This document shows, piece after piece, positions 1 through 12,291 of a stretch of DNA of 64,000 bases. The translations under genes were made by a program, and so were the position numbers. Location: assembly GCA_032158125.1 (NCBI GenBank), contig JASKOT010000001.1, positions 558,001 to 622,000 of the forward strand, read 5' to 3'. Under the pieces are notes generated by a model. That model made no database searches, had not been told where the DNA came from, and saw only the letters and a list, made by a program, of their open reading frames with translations. How positions within the stretch are numbered: position 1 is the stretch's first letter; each line of letters starts with the position of its first letter. This stretch comes from Papiliotrema nemorosa (taxonomy: Eukaryota; Basidiomycota; Tremellomycetes; Tremellales; Rhynchogastremaceae).

Positions 1-2851
1 CAGTAGCACTCTCGGGAGTATTCGGTACCAGCGTACTGCATGCCTTTGCTGTCGCAGAAAGCAATGCACTTGGCGTTGGTCATATCGTCCGAAGCGGTGC
101 TAGCACCGGCAAGGGCTCGTCCCGAGGTACCTTCGATGATGCAAATGCCAGAGTCTGAAGTAAGAGACTGCCATCCGGAAGGCAAGACGGTGACAACTCC
201 CGAAAGATCGGCAGTGTATTTCGAGTAGTCTAGGTTGTTGGAGACGAAAAGAGTGATAGCGTTGGGTCCACCGGCAATCTGTCCTTGGTTTCCCGAGGCT
301 TGCATGTTGCACTGAGACGACGGTCGGTTGAGCGAAGCGCCGTTGGACAAGACTTGACCACAGTAGCATTCAGAGCTGTATTCGAGACCGGCGAGAGGGT
401 AGCCCTTGCTAGAGCAGTAAGAGGTACACTTGGCCCAGGTCATGGCTCCGTCGGTAAAGCTGTCCGAGATCAAGGCTCGACCAGAGGTTCCCTCGGCGAT
501 ACAAGAGGTAGAGGCCATTGACCATCCGCTGGGGGCGGCAGTAGCTTGCGCGGCAGCGGCAGCGGAAGCAGAAGCAGCAGCCGCAGAAGCAGAGACCAAT
601 GAAGAGTAGGCGGCGGCGCTCTGCTGGGCGGCAGCTTGTTGAGCAGAGTAAGCGGAAGCACTTTGCTGGGCGGAGTAGGCAGAAGCGCTCGAGCTGTAAG
701 CGGCAGCAGAAGATTGCGAATAGGCGGCAGCACTCTGCTGGGCAGCAGCTTGTTGAGCAGAGTAGGCGGAAGCGCTTTGCTGGGCCGAGTAGGCAGAAGC
801 ACTTGAGCTGTAGGCAGCTGCAGACGACTGCGAGTACGCGGCAGCGCTCTGTTGTGCGGCAGCTTGTTGAGCCGAGTAAGCAGAAGCGCTTTGCTGAGCA
901 GAGTAGGCAGAAGCGCTCGAGCTGTATGCAGCGGCAGACGACTGCGAGTACGCGGCGGCGCTTTGTTGTGCAGCAGCTTGTCCTGCAGAATAGGCAGAAG
1001 CACTTTGCTGAGCCGAGTAAGCGGAAGCCGAAGCAGCTTGAGCGGCGACCGACGACGAGTATGCCGAAACAGAGGCAGAGTAAGCGGCAGCTGAAGCAGT
1101 GTTGGCGGCGGAAGAAGCAGCGGAAGCGCTCGAGGAGGATTTGCCATAGTTGCCGACCACATTTTGTGCGTTGGCAAGACAAGCGGGTGTTTGGACATTG
1201 TCACAGTTGTTCTGAACGTCAGCGTTGCATAACACGACGAGTCTCTGCTCACCACAGTGATCTCCAAAGCGTTGTTGGCGGAAACAGCGGCGGCCTCACA
1301 GAGACCCTGCTGGACATAACACGACTGGCTGAGGGCATCGATCAAGTTGTAGAAGTAAAGACCGTTCATCCACCAGTTGGCGGGAGATCCAGTGACTGCG
1401 GGAGCAGGGATCTTGGCAATGGCTCCAGTGAAGGATTGCAGATCATTGGCAGTGGTTCGAGCCATGGTAGCAGCGGCCAAGTTGGCCGAGGCGACCGACG
1501 AGGAGTAAACCCCAGCGCTAGAGGTGAAAGCGTTGGCGATCGAAGTGCCAGCAGCAAGACAGGCATTGACCTGAGTACCCCAGCATGGCGTCTTGTCGAT
1601 CACGGATGAGCTGGCGCAGATTCCGGCCTGAACGTAGCAAGATTGCTGCAGCGCAGAGGCCAAGTCGTTGTAAGTGTTACCGCTCTGTTTCCATGTTCCA
1701 TCGGTCGCTCGGGTGACCGCAGGAGCGACACCACCGATGGCACCCGAGAAAGTTTGGAAGTTGCCCGAAACAGTAGCAGCCGGCGCCGTGGTCGGCGTAG
1801 CGGCGTTGCTGGATGAGCTCGAAGGAGCGCTGAAGCTGGAGGCAGAGCTCTTGGCAGTTGACGAGACCGAGGTCGCTCGAGCGGCAGCAGCGCTGGACGA
1901 AGCCGAGTAAGAGTAAGCACTGGCAGAGTAGGCGGCAGCGGAGGCAGACTGCGAGTAGGCCGCGGCAGACGACGAGTAAGCAGCGACAGACGACGAGTAG
2001 GCGGCCGCAGAGTTTGATGCGGATTTGGCGGCGTTGGCAATGATGGTGGTCTCTGCGGCGAGACAAGCTTGGATCTGAGGACCGTTGCAGTTGGCGACGG
2101 TGAGCTCGAGCTTGTTTCCCTTGGTGTTGGCAGCTTGTTGACATGCGTTCATCTGGTAGTAGCAGGACCCGTCAAGAGCGGCCTGCAACGAGTTGTAGTT
2201 TTGGCCGGATGACACATAGATACCGTTCGAGCCAGCTTTATCTCAGTTCCATTTACTTAGTACACTATGAGCTTACCAGTAACAGCAGGCGCGGCGATAC
2301 CTCCAAGTGCACCGGTAAAAGTCTGGTAGTCGCCCGAGGTGCTTCGAGCTTGAGTAGCTGCAGCATAGTTGGCCGAAGCGACAGAGGTACTGTAAGCATT
2401 GGCAGAGGACGAGTACGAGTTGGCTGCGGTCTGAGCGTTGCTTGTACAAGCCCAAACTTGCTGCAAATGTCAGTTTGGTGACAATATTGAGATTTGCACT
2501 CACAGAACCCCAACAGACAGTCTTGTCAAGAACGGACAAGGACAAAACACAGTTGGTGGCTTGGGTGTTGCAGGAACCGACCAAGGCGTCGTAGATATAG
2601 TTGTACTGCGTGCCGGATTGGTACCAGTAGTTGCCGTTTGTGGTCACGGCCGGCGCAAACACACCTCCAGCACCCGTGTTGTAGGTCTGAAAGTCGCCAG
2701 AAGCCCGGGTAGTGGTAGTTGAAACGGCTCGAGGAGCATTCTCTCGCTTGTTGGGTCGTTGAGCGCCCCAGCTTCGTCGGTTAGAAGGAACGGCCTCCGC
2801 CTCGAGCGCGAGCACGAGGAGGAGTGGGAGAAGAGTAGTAGCGGAGAACAT
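1..2851 (-). CDS. Secreted modular WSC-domain protein with Ala/Ser/Tyr/Gln repeats (3' end outside the window)
   Basis: Exons read from the minus strand: 2851-2504, 2460-2277, 2235-1253 and 1211 to the window edge; the 41-43 nt introns are GT..AG and phases agree. The protein starts with a hydrophobic signal peptide (MFSATTLLPLLLVLALEAEA), followed by a dibasic NKR, a possible Kex2 site. Four copies of a cysteine-bearing module of about 75 residues follow (pattern FQTxxGAxGGxxAPAVT ... YNxLxxALxxSCYxQ ... ACLAA), separated by AYSSS-rich spacers. Next is a low-complexity region of 38-residue repeats, then at least two WSC domains whose CYCG and final CYC cysteines are visible near the left edge. 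WSC domains are known as carbohydrate-binding modules of fungal cell-wall and sensor proteins. I infer a cell-wall or extracellular protein; the anchor, if any, lies off the window. The four-copy module was not recognised as a named family. Confidence 0.82.
609..1036. repeat. Intragenic tandem repeat, 114-bp period, about 3.7 copies
   Basis: Near-identical units begin near positions 611, 724, 838 and 952, giving a period of 114 bp or 38 codons. On the minus strand each encodes an Ala/Ser/Tyr/Gln-rich block (QQSAAAYSQSSAAAYSSSAS followed by AYSAQQSASAYSAQQAAA). The unit length is a multiple of three, so copy-number change would keep the frame of the WSC protein. It probably forms an extended, O-glycosylated stalk. 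Confidence 0.85.
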
Positions 2852-4485
2852 GATGTATCGATGGTCAAGGATTGAGGGCGGAGTTGAGAGTCAGTCGAGG
2901 AGGTCGGGACGGAGGATTCGGTCGGGAGGGGGAGGAAAGACTGAAGGAGAGGAGGATTGGTTGTTGGGAGTGGGAAGGTTGTGGGTGAGTAGGGGTCGGA
3001 AAGAAGGAGTGAGTGTATCTCGCTCCTCATCATACCACCATATATACCTCTCATGCTGATTGACTACCGGACTTTCGCTCGGCTATGAATGAGCGATCAA
3101 AGTTAGCTAGTCAGCAGGTTAGCGTGATGCACGAGCCGGTCAAGGTATGGAGGCGTTCCGATAAGGGATGAATGGATGGCCCTTTGAAGGGCATAGTATC
3201 GTGCATGAAGGGCGGCATGCCTGAGCATGAGGTCAGGATTACGCAGGGTAGGCCAAAGCATGGAACGAGTAGAAGACTTCCGGTGATCATCGAATCTTCT
3301 TACGCCAATATCAGGCATGTCAGTAAAGCATGGAATTGAGTGGAGAAACATAGTGGTTCAGGATCGACGAGAGGATTCGAGAGGATTTTGGTTTCACTCG
3401 CCGCAAGTGGCAATAAAAAACCGTCGACCAGCCTTGCACCATTTTCGGGCACCCTGCCGACCCGGATGTCTCGTCGATCTCGTACAAGTCGCTGTCTGGA
3501 CTGTTCTGTGAAGATCCTGAACTATACGCTAGCATGACATCCGGCTTCTTTCTTCTTTCAGGGGATGTGACCATGGTTCAGAAGCATTCCGGTTGAGCCA
3601 CCGGCGATCATTTCTCGGCCTAGGAAAATCGTCTAGACGCATTGCGTTTGCACGTCAGAGCTATCATGCAGACGCCCCTCACCTTTCTAGGTATTGACTG
3701 ATCGTTCTCAGACCGCTTTCGGCCGGTCAGGAAAGCATTGAATAGGGAAATGTCAGTAGACTATTATGTATTAGGCTTTGTATATCGCAAGCCTACAGAA
3801 TAGTACGATTTCCATCAGAGATGATTTCTGTCCATCTCGTCAAATCGTCAAGATGAACCCGTTTTCGTGCTCTTGATCAAATATCATGGATCTAGATCAA
3901 GGGAGATCACAATCAGTACTCGCTCATACGAGGCTTAATATGGTTGAGACCCAAAAATCCTTTTAACGTTATCCAAGTAGTGCTTTTATCAGTTCCTTCG
4001 ACCTAGACCTTGAGCTTGGCTTGGTCCTGATCGTCCTGATACGCTACCACATCCAGATACGCATCCAATGAGGTGCAGTTGAGAAGTAGGCTTGCATTGG
4101 CAAAAGAGACGCAGTGTCCCGGAAAATCCGAGTTCATCCGGGCTGGACTGGAGATTTGCCGTTGTTGCTTCTTCGACTTCTCTCCCAGTCATTTGGTAGC
4201 TCCATGCTGCAGCCCGCATTACACCAGCAGTACTGTATCGAACCGCAGACTTCTCGGAGACCTATGTCACATATTCAAACGAGTTGAGGACACTATGGGG
4301 CCTCGTGTCCCGTATGAGGGAGGACCTCAGCGATTCCCTCGTTTCCCCGCCATTAAGCGAAGGTCGGGTGAAAAACTGAGCTACCTGTGTACGTCGCTCG
4401 AGTCGTGGATGAAATGTGGTCAGGCGTCAGAGACTACAAAATTCAACACGACCATCATACCCACGGCTGAGAATTGACAGACAAT
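2852..4485. other. Divergent intergenic region, no gene supported
   Basis: About 1.6 kb lies between the 5' ends of the WSC gene (minus) and the amino-acid transporter (plus). The open frames here are short and overlapping, without recognisable domains or paired splice sites. It presumably holds both promoters. I see no RNA gene or mobile element in it. Confidence 0.5.
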
Positions 4486-6191
4486 ATGGGTCAAGAACTT
4501 GACAAACGGGTCGAATCGCCAGATGGCTTGGACGTGGTTGCCGGCTTTTCCGCGCAGGAAGATGGAGCAGCAGACATCGCCCAACGACAAGTTAAGCACG
4601 ATGCAGTCTTTGGAGAGTTGGATGATGAAAATGGGCCAAATTATCGCTCTGTAAGCCTGGCATTGGGTCAAAGTGCTGACGTACAGGTGGGATGGATCAT
4701 GAGTGGTATCTTGATGATCAAGACCATGCTTGGTCTAGGCGTCTTGTCCATCCCCTCGGTTTTCGATGCGTTAGGCATGATACCGGGAATCATCTGCCTT
4801 TTAGCCATCGCTGCCATCACGACTTGGTCGAGTCTGCAAATACAGGATTTCAAGCTCAAACATCCATCGATCTACGGAGTGGACGATGCTGGATTTCTCA
4901 TGGTCGGGAGAATTGGAAGAGAAGCATTGTACATCGCGTACCTGCTATGTAAGTTGATGTCAAAGTAGACTCATGACGCTTACTCTCAGGCTGGATCTTT
5001 GTCGCTGGCTCCGGTATGATAAGCACATCCATCGCCCTGAATGCGGTCTCGGAACATGGGACCTGTAGTGCTGTCTTCACTGCTGTGGCCGCTATTCTCG
5101 CTTTCATGTTGGCCAGCATAAGAACACTGAGCAAGATGTCATTCCTCGCCTGGATTGGAACAGCCAGTATTCTGATATCCAGTATGTCCTAAACTTCAAC
5201 CCCATGAATCATCGTGTACTCACTCTTAGCTTTGGTGTTGACTGTTGCCGTTGGTGTTCAAGATCGACCAGCTGCTGCTCCACGCGAGGTCGAGTGGCAT
5301 TCCGACTTCGAGCTGTTCAAGAACCCACCCTTTCATACGGCGATCTCCAGCATCGGATCGCTAATTTTCGCATACGGAGGTGTACCAGCGTTCTTCTCAG
5401 TGATAGCCGAAATGAAAGAGCCAGAGGACTTCAGAAAATCGCTTGCCATGTGTCAGATTGTCCTCACAGCTACCTACCTCGTACGCTAGATTATGTCCTT
5501 CGGCGACACGTCAGTAGGCTGACTTTCCAGGTTATCGGCATTGTGGTATATCGATACTGCGGTAGCTTTGTTTCCAACCCAGCTCTCGGTAGTGCGGGAG
5601 GTGGGCATATGATCTCTCAGCCATGACGATTGCTGATGGTCAGTTCTGATGAAAAAGATCACCTATGGTTTGGCTTTACCCGGGGTTCTTCTCTCCTGTG
5701 TGCTCATCACCCACGTAAGCTCTTTGAATCGTCTCGCTTCCTGTTCTCACTAATCATCGCAGTTCCCAGCCAAACTTCTCTTCGTCCGTTTCCTGCGAGG
5801 CTCTCGGCATCTCACCGCAAACACCGCTGTCCACTGGGCGACATGGCTAGGCTCAGTCGGTGCCATTACCCTCATCGCCTACATCATCGCCAGTGCTGTG
5901 CCCATCTTTGGTGGACTCGTCTCGCTGATCGGGGCGCTCTTCGTCCCACTGATGACTTTCCAGCCGACGGGGGGAATGTGGCTATACGATAATTGGGCGG
6001 ATAGGCTAGTACCTTCGAGGAGAACCAAGACATGGTGGTGGAACGCTGGATGGGCGATCTTTGTGATTGCCTTTGGATGCTTCATCATGGTCGCAGGGAC
6101 GTACGGAGCTATTGTTGATATAATCGCCTCGTACAACGAGAGCGGAGGAGCGCTAGCCTGGTCTTGCGCAGATAACTCAAACTCGGTATGA
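4486..6191 (+). CDS. AAAP-family vacuolar/plasma-membrane amino-acid transporter
   Basis: Seven exons: 4486-4650, 4687-4948, 4990-5181, 5230-5480, 5531-5600, 5644-5714, 5763-6191. They sum to 1440 nt, encoding 479 residues. The first intron is only 36 nt. After a hydrophilic N-terminus, the first membrane segment carries the family-like run GWIMSGILMIKTMLGLGVLS; later landmarks are FAYGGVPAFFSVIAEM with the following EPEDF, and YRYCGSFVSNPALGSAG. About eleven hydrophobic segments are expected for this family, which moves neutral or aromatic amino acids in symport or antiport with protons. The ATG at 4486 was chosen because it opens the hydrophilic N-terminus; upstream in-frame codons lack an ATG. 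Substrate and membrane cannot be deduced. Confidence 0.88.
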
Positions 6192-6351
6192 GCAAATGGT
6201 GGTAGCAGTGAATGATGAATGTAAGATCTGAAGCGTAAATAAGCTCCAGGCGTGAAGCTCCGCGCTATCCAATATACAAATAAGGCTACATGATCAAGTG
6301 GTATGCGACAAGGCGCTCTATCAATGCCATTCTCCAACTCGGGAACCCCCG

Positions 6352-7810
6352 TTATAGCTCGAGTTTGAACCACGTCCCTGGATTGTCCAAAAGCTCATCC
6401 ACGTCCAGCTTTACCGGCTTGTCCAATTCCCACTTGTCCCATTTGCCCCTTCTCAACCATTCCTCCTTGATCTCCCATCTGACTCTGTCCTGTTCTTGGT
6501 AGAGACACTTGTTCAGACGCTCCCTAATGGTCTCGGAAGCCTTTCGAAGTGTCGATCGGTCCTCTGCGTACGTTCGTAATCGTACAAACTGCGCAGACGA
6601 GAAAGCCCAAGGATCATCCGACATATGACGGACAATGTGATAGATGACCTCCGAAGGGAGATCCAGGATGCGGAACGGAGCGATCGAGAAGCCTTGGCCG
6701 ACATCCCGAATGACCCTTTGAGCTGTTTCTCCCTCACTGGCAGGTCGAGCGGTGAGGATGAGCCGGGCGGGATAGAGACACTTGAGCGCCGCGTCTCTGA
6801 TACGGCGAGTCAGACGTCGATTTCGTTCAAGAAGGGGCGGAAGTCGCTCATGAACCTGATACGAAAGGACACTCGCGTCTTGCTGCTTTTGTTGATCCGT
6901 CCTGTCATCCCTTACAGGCGCATCGAGTCCATGTCCAGCTTGCCCATTCCCTGTTATATCTTCGTCCTCGTCACCATGGGCACCTCCTATGTCATTGGCG
7001 AAAAGACCAAGCTGTTTGATCGTGTGATTAGACGTCTCGATGACATCCACAATCTTCCGTACGCCCTGTGCTCCGAGCTGATTCCCGTTCAATTCCAATA
7101 TATTCAAACTTCGACATCGAGGACTGTTCAAAAACTTCGCTATCGAATCTGCGGCGTTGGAGGACATTTGACAGGTGGAAAGATGTATCTCAGACAGGTG
7201 AGGGGCGTCCAATGCGTCGAAAAGCTTGATGAGGGAGGTGGTGTCCAGGATGTTCTGGTTGAGCGATATAGCGTGGAGGTTGGACGAATTGAGACAGTGG
7301 ATGATACTTTCTAACCCTTCTAGTAGCTATCGATCAGTCATGGCATGTGTTGTCGAGGGTGGTATCTGCACGTACGCGAATATTGTTCCCTTGTATCAAT
7401 AACCTTTCCATGCACACATCCTTCTTAACATAGTTCATGATCGCCTGTAGAGCCGTGTCATCTAGCTCGTTTTGCGCCAGATTCAACTCCCTCATCCCCC
7501 ACAAAGCCTCCGGCGAGGAAAACCTCGATCGCAGAGTAGTCAGACCTTGGACTATGATGGACAGACCGCCGGGACCGAGAAGGTTTTGCGACATGTCTAT
7601 GCGTCGGATTTGCCGGTTGACCTGGACTAGGATCCGGAGCGCTGATCGTCAGTTCTCGCTGCTTGTAGATGGGTCGCATGATGACCTCTGGAGGAGTTGA
7701 TAGCTAGGATGACAGACCAGCAGTCTCGCAAACTCACCGCCATCTTCGCCGACAAAGCCATGATCCGGAACGTAGACCAAGTCCGACCTGCTTCTCAAAG
7801 CGACAGCCAT
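6352..7810 (-). CDS. Leucine-rich-repeat (RNI-like) protein with F-box-like C-terminal segment
   Basis: Exons 7810-7738, 7626-7376 and 7326-6352 sum to 1299 nt (432 residues) with consistent phases; the first intron is 111 nt, long for this locus. The N-terminal half has ribonuclease-inhibitor-type leucine-rich repeats, for example MRELNLAQNELDDTALQAI and SLNILELNGNQLGAQGVRKI. A charged linker follows, then a C-terminal region with the F-box-like stretch FRILDLPSEVIYHIVRHMS. Such proteins often act as interaction scaffolds or substrate receptors of ubiquitin ligases; here that is inference. The start is uncertain: the reading frame stays open upstream of the chosen ATG to about 7832, so a further 5' exon is possible. 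Confidence 0.72.
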
Positions 7811-8096
7811 TTTCAGTCTTTGACTTCCGGCGTTATCCTCTGAATGAGGTCAGTTTAAAAGATGATCGCTGCCTCGAGTCATAAGGCAGAATAGCGTCTG
7901 CACAATGGAAGAAGAAGCAAGGACTGGACGCTTAGACGTCGATAACGAGGGTGGATCGTCGAGGTGGAGGTATAGATCCCGGACGGGCCAGGGTAACCAA
8001 TGAGCACCATATCTTTGCACGTAGACTACAACGTATAAAAGGGTACAACTCGATCTATATACACGAACCGACCCCTCAGCACACTAAGTCGACGGA

Positions 8097-10762
8097 CTAC
8101 TGCATGCTAAAGATGCCAAGGTCTGATCCATCGCCCATCCCATTTGATCCCAACCAGCTTGAAAAGCTGAATTCCGGCTCGATAGATTGCCCGGAAACCC
8201 ATGGCAAAGCCGCAGTCGAAGTAGTCTGCGTGGTAGGCAAAGTCCCATCCGGCATCGTGGTTGCAAGAAAGTCTTCCAGCTGCTGCTCGGCAAAGAAAGG
8301 GATCGTGTTCGAGTTTAGACCGAACGGATCATGATCGGAAAACGGCGACTGTTGGAGAAATTGCGAGGCGGATCCCGTCAGGTCTTGTGATACCGTATTC
8401 CCATATGAAGGTGGAGGGTTATAGGCGGGAAGCACTGATGATGCAGAATCCGATCCACCAATCTGGAACCTACCGACAGGGTCGTACGCCTGACCCGAGT
8501 GTTGGGCCGCTGTGGCAGTCATAACTTTCCAAATCTCCTCGTCCTCTCGAGAAACGCGAAGATTGGTAGAAGCTGATACCACGCTGGCAGAGTCCAATGT
8601 CGACCCATTGAGGAGAGGAGTAGTGGCAGAAGTCTTCTTCGCAAGTACAGTCTGAATACCGAAAGAGACTTGTTTAGCCATGGCATCGACGACGCTCATC
8701 GTATCGTTGTTCTTGAGCTGGTGCCTGCCATTTGCCTGTTTTTCGAGTTCCGCTACAAGTTCCAAGAGCGTCGCGAGTCGAAAGACTGACCAATCGGAGA
8801 GCCTTGTCGAGGGTGACCGCTTGATGGACTGCAGGATGTAATGCGCTGCGAAGCCGACCATACAGGTACTGAGGGTCAGCTTCGAGGGAATTCCATTGAC
8901 CACAACTTACTCGAAAGTCGCAGAGTTGAGGATACTGGTCCACGACTTGTAATGCGCAATGGCTACACAGACCACCTCAAAGGCAAGTCTCTCTGCGTCC
9001 GCCTTGGCGCTTCTCTCCATGTCCTCCGGATACTGCATGCGTTGCATTAAGGTGAGACAAAGGATGAGCTCAGAGAATTTGGCGATGATCTCGTACTCCA
9101 GCGAGGCTTCTGTCAATATACACATGGCGTTCGAGGGGAAACACTCACTTGTGATCTGCGTTGTCCACTTGACTCGCCAGGCTTGGTAAGATGAGTCAAT
9201 CTTCGCTTTCTGAAGAGCATAATCAGAACCCTTCTCTTGCCCGATGGTATGATGTAGACCCATCTGAGAGAAAATTAGCCTGGCATTCACGGAGAGCAGT
9301 CATTGCTTACCACAAGCTTGCGAAGTGAGACCGAAGCGCAGGATGGTTCATCGGTGAGGTGTGCTCTCTGGCCCATGAGCATGTGGTGCAATAAGAGCGG
9401 AAACATACTAACAGGGTGTTTGCCCCATACGTCTAGCGTTTTGGGTGAAGTAACTGAAGACTCTGGAAAGACTGGGAATCTTCCGGCGACCATGGCCATG
9501 TTCTGTTTGATCAGCAAAATTGTGGACATGACTTACTCTATCGTGTATATACACCATGAGACAGACTCGATGGGCATTCCGCACCAAAAGTTCGTCCCTG
9601 CCTTGGCCAAATTCGGGGTCCATTTGAATGCAGTACGGCAATGGCGAGTCGAGGCGCAATTCCGTCACCATCGCAATCGCCTGAGAGACATAGAGCCACG
9701 TCTTATCTCTGCACATGTTCGATTGTATCTCCGACCAAGACGCAAGTAGAAGAAAGCCTTGACATATCTCGATCGATTTGAGATTGTTCAACCGGACGTG
9801 TGCTTCAAGTTTCGCCGCATGTTGGACGAGCTGAGAGTGGAGCTTGGCAGATGGGTTTATATCCTTGAATGTGCTCGCAACTGACAGCATAGTCGCTAAG
9901 AGAAACGAAGATCTTGCGCGGACAAAGGCTATCGTGTGTAATCGCGGGTCAAAGTGCATCGAGCCATTCCGCAGGCTTTTCAGCAGGCTTCCAGTCAGTC
10001 GCATGTAAGCCCGACGGATGAGTTGATGGCTTACGCATCGAACAGACGCTGAGCTTCTGGCATCGAAATGAGCTGAAGGGATATAACATCATGCTCCGGA
10101 GCAGCGTCTGGCCGTGACATCTGCTGTTAGCATGAGACAAGGATGGAGCGCTCACGTCCATCCGACCAGAAAAGGTCGTGGTAGTTTCAGTGTTGAGCGT
10201 CGACCAAGGACGGTCCGCTAGTAGCTCATCCAGCCTCCCTTTCATGACTTGTCGTCCCATGACGGGATGAATTTTCCCAACCCAATCAGAGTATTTATCA
10301 AGTATGCTCCCGCTCGTCCTTGCAATCGAGTTTAGCGCGCCTTCCGAAGCGTATGTGTCCTCAGGCCTGGGAGTTAGGATTTGTTTACCAGACGGTTCGG
10401 TGAGACGGCTTACTCTGGAGTGAAATGCCGCCTTGCAGCTTCCGACGCGAGAACATTGAGTGGATTGGGTAGATGATTAGGGTCCCGATGGAGTAATGGT
10501 GAATGTGATCTGGCAAAGTCCTTATCATCCTCCATTGTGCTTGCTTTCCGTTTACGGTTCTTCACGCCTGCTTGACGTCCGACGCGACGTCTGACGGTAC
10601 TGCATTCGAGGGCATTGACTTGGCACCTCTCGCATATCTCATTCTGGTCGTAACCGCGCGAAGGCCGGATGCACCTATCGTCAACACCCCGTCCGGACAT
10701 GGGGGCTTTGCAGCTTACTTGGCTCGGACTTTGCGGCACGCCTCACACGCTGTCGTGTACAT
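8097..10762 (-). CDS. Zn2Cys6 fungal transcription factor
   Basis: The start exon (10762-10719) encodes MYTTACEACRKVRAK and splices over 44 nt to an exon beginning CIRPSRG. The joined DNA-binding domain has spacing C-x2-C-x6-C-x12-C-x2-C-x6-C, followed by a basic stretch (NRKRK). Further short GT..AG introns (34, 35, 39 and 47 nt among them) connect a fungal-specific middle region with landmarks DAAPEHDVISLQLISMPEAQ, VHDR-like YIHDRNMAMVAGRFPVF and WTTQITKASLEYEIIAKFSE. The C-terminus is Ser/Thr/Gln-rich and ends near FSFSSWLGSNG. Such factors bind CGG-containing half-sites and control metabolic genes. It lies upstream of the dioxygenase and permease below, so these are candidate targets by position only. 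Confidence 0.85.
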
Positions 10763-11223
10763 AATTGAGAGCTTTCTTCGACCCGGTTAGACGAACGAGT
10801 CGAACTGCGGTATACATAATGAACCAGTCATGATAGGCTGGAGTGTGTTGCTAACCCCATCCCATCCCATCAGATTACCGGAATCCAGATTCACGTCTCG
10901 ACTCCGGGTGGCAAAAACGAACAGCAACTGGGAGAGGCTGCTTGATAAAGCTAGCCACCACGAGTAGGGTGCTCCAACTGCATATCACGGCTGCTCAACG
11001 GAGAGTGAAAGCTGTGAGACAGGCGATTTCATGGGGTGTTGAAGCTTAATGAGGGAGACCGATAAGCCTTGTGACAGGTCTCATGAAATTTAGCCACAAG
11101 AGATTGGCATCGCCGCTGACCCGCCATCGTGTATGCTGCCTGACCTGGACCGAGTTACTCATACATGGGACGACTGGGATCTATGCTAGTACAGGGCATA
11201 CATTTCTCATGCTCCGGCTCCCT
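10763..11223. other. Intergenic region between regulator 5' end and dioxygenase 3' end
   Basis: About 460 bp, no coding feature supported. It must hold the promoter of the Zn2Cys6 gene and the terminator of the dioxygenase gene. A run of repeated cccat units lies at 10856-10870. Confidence 0.45.
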
Positions 11224-12291
11224 TTATGGAGCAGACTTCAGAGCCGGTGATGCGAATCGACCCCATCCGGACTCGCTGTGAATGAATTCGTAAGAGTGCT
11301 GATGATCCTCGACGTATCCTACGCCAGACACTGCCTTGCCTATACACCTTTAGCGTGTTCCTGAAGGGACTACTTGATGGACTCACAAAACCCGGCAATC
11401 TTGAGCATATCATCAGGCAGGCTTCTGACCACCTCGGTGGGTGTAGACAAGATCTCCTCCTGATTCTTTCGGTAGTAGTCTCGCTGACCGAAACAAGCAA
11501 AGATGGTCCTGAACCTATCGGGATCGGTGTCGTCAGAGGTGTTGGCTCCTGCACCATGGTAGGTGGAGCCGAGGGTGAACAAGGCTGATCCAGGCTCCAT
11601 CTCTGCGTATGCGCATTCTTCGACCTTGGGCGCTCGATCGATAGGCCAAAGATGAGAACCGGGAATCACAGCGGTCGCACCGTTCCTCTTGGTGCACTTC
11701 GACCCGGCAATCAAGCATCCCACCATGGGTGTGTAGAGAGGCTTTCCCTCGATAGGTCGTATAATGTAAGCAAGTTGATCCTGGGTCTATCAGCGGGAAA
11801 GCTCAGCGAGAAGGTTACTCACCTGGTGCAGAGGTTGAGGAGTCGCTCCTGGAACCAAACGCAGGGCAGCGGTACTAGCCAACATCCATCCCGACTTTTG
11901 CGTGATCATCTTGTCCCCGGTGTATCTGGCAAATTCATCGCTGTAGATCAATGAAGCGCTCCGTAGCTAGCGTAAAAGCTCACGACAAGAACTCCTCCAT
12001 GATACCCTGCCAGACATCCGATCTGCAGATCTTGGTGATTTGTTCCGGGATCTTGGCGAGCAGGGCGTAGATCCTTTGCGATCCTGGGGGGAAGAAGTCT
12101 GTTCCAAAGTCCTTTTGCTTCTCCCACATGCCTCTTCCCTTGAAATACGGCTCGATCGCCGACATCATCTCTTGCAGTAGCTCCGGCGAGAGAAAGTTGG
12201 ACACAATGACACCTCCATCTCGAGCGATGATCTCGTTGATCTTCTCGAGAGGTTCACTGGCATCGATGGTGACAAGTTGTGGCCGAGTCAT
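11224..12291 (-). CDS. Phytanoyl-CoA dioxygenase (PhyH)-like Fe(II)/2-oxoglutarate oxygenase
   Basis: Exons 12291-11984, 11940-11823, 11780-11387 and 11330-11224 sum to 927 nt, a 308-residue protein of normal size for the family. The iron site is visible: an HxD pair is formed across the second intron (PLHQ joined to DQLAY), the distal histidine is in STYHGAGANTS, and a likely 2-oxoglutarate-binding arginine is in RFRTIFACFG. The last exon (ending HSESGWGRFASPALKSAP) was preferred to read-through because its frame stays open to a TAA and the phases fit. PhyH-like enzymes of fungi hydroxylate or otherwise oxidise small molecules, commonly in specialised metabolism. No peroxisomal targeting signal ends the protein, unlike classical phytanoyl-CoA hydroxylase. 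Substrate unknown. Confidence 0.85.

Noticed and set aside
409..1182. Cysteine-rich 257-codon minus-strand frame
   Set aside because: Out-of-frame reading of the WSC protein's Ala/Ser repeats.
6352..6372. T-loop-like GGTTCAAACTC on the minus strand
   Set aside because: It lies at the end of the leucine-rich-repeat coding exon and lacks tRNA arms.
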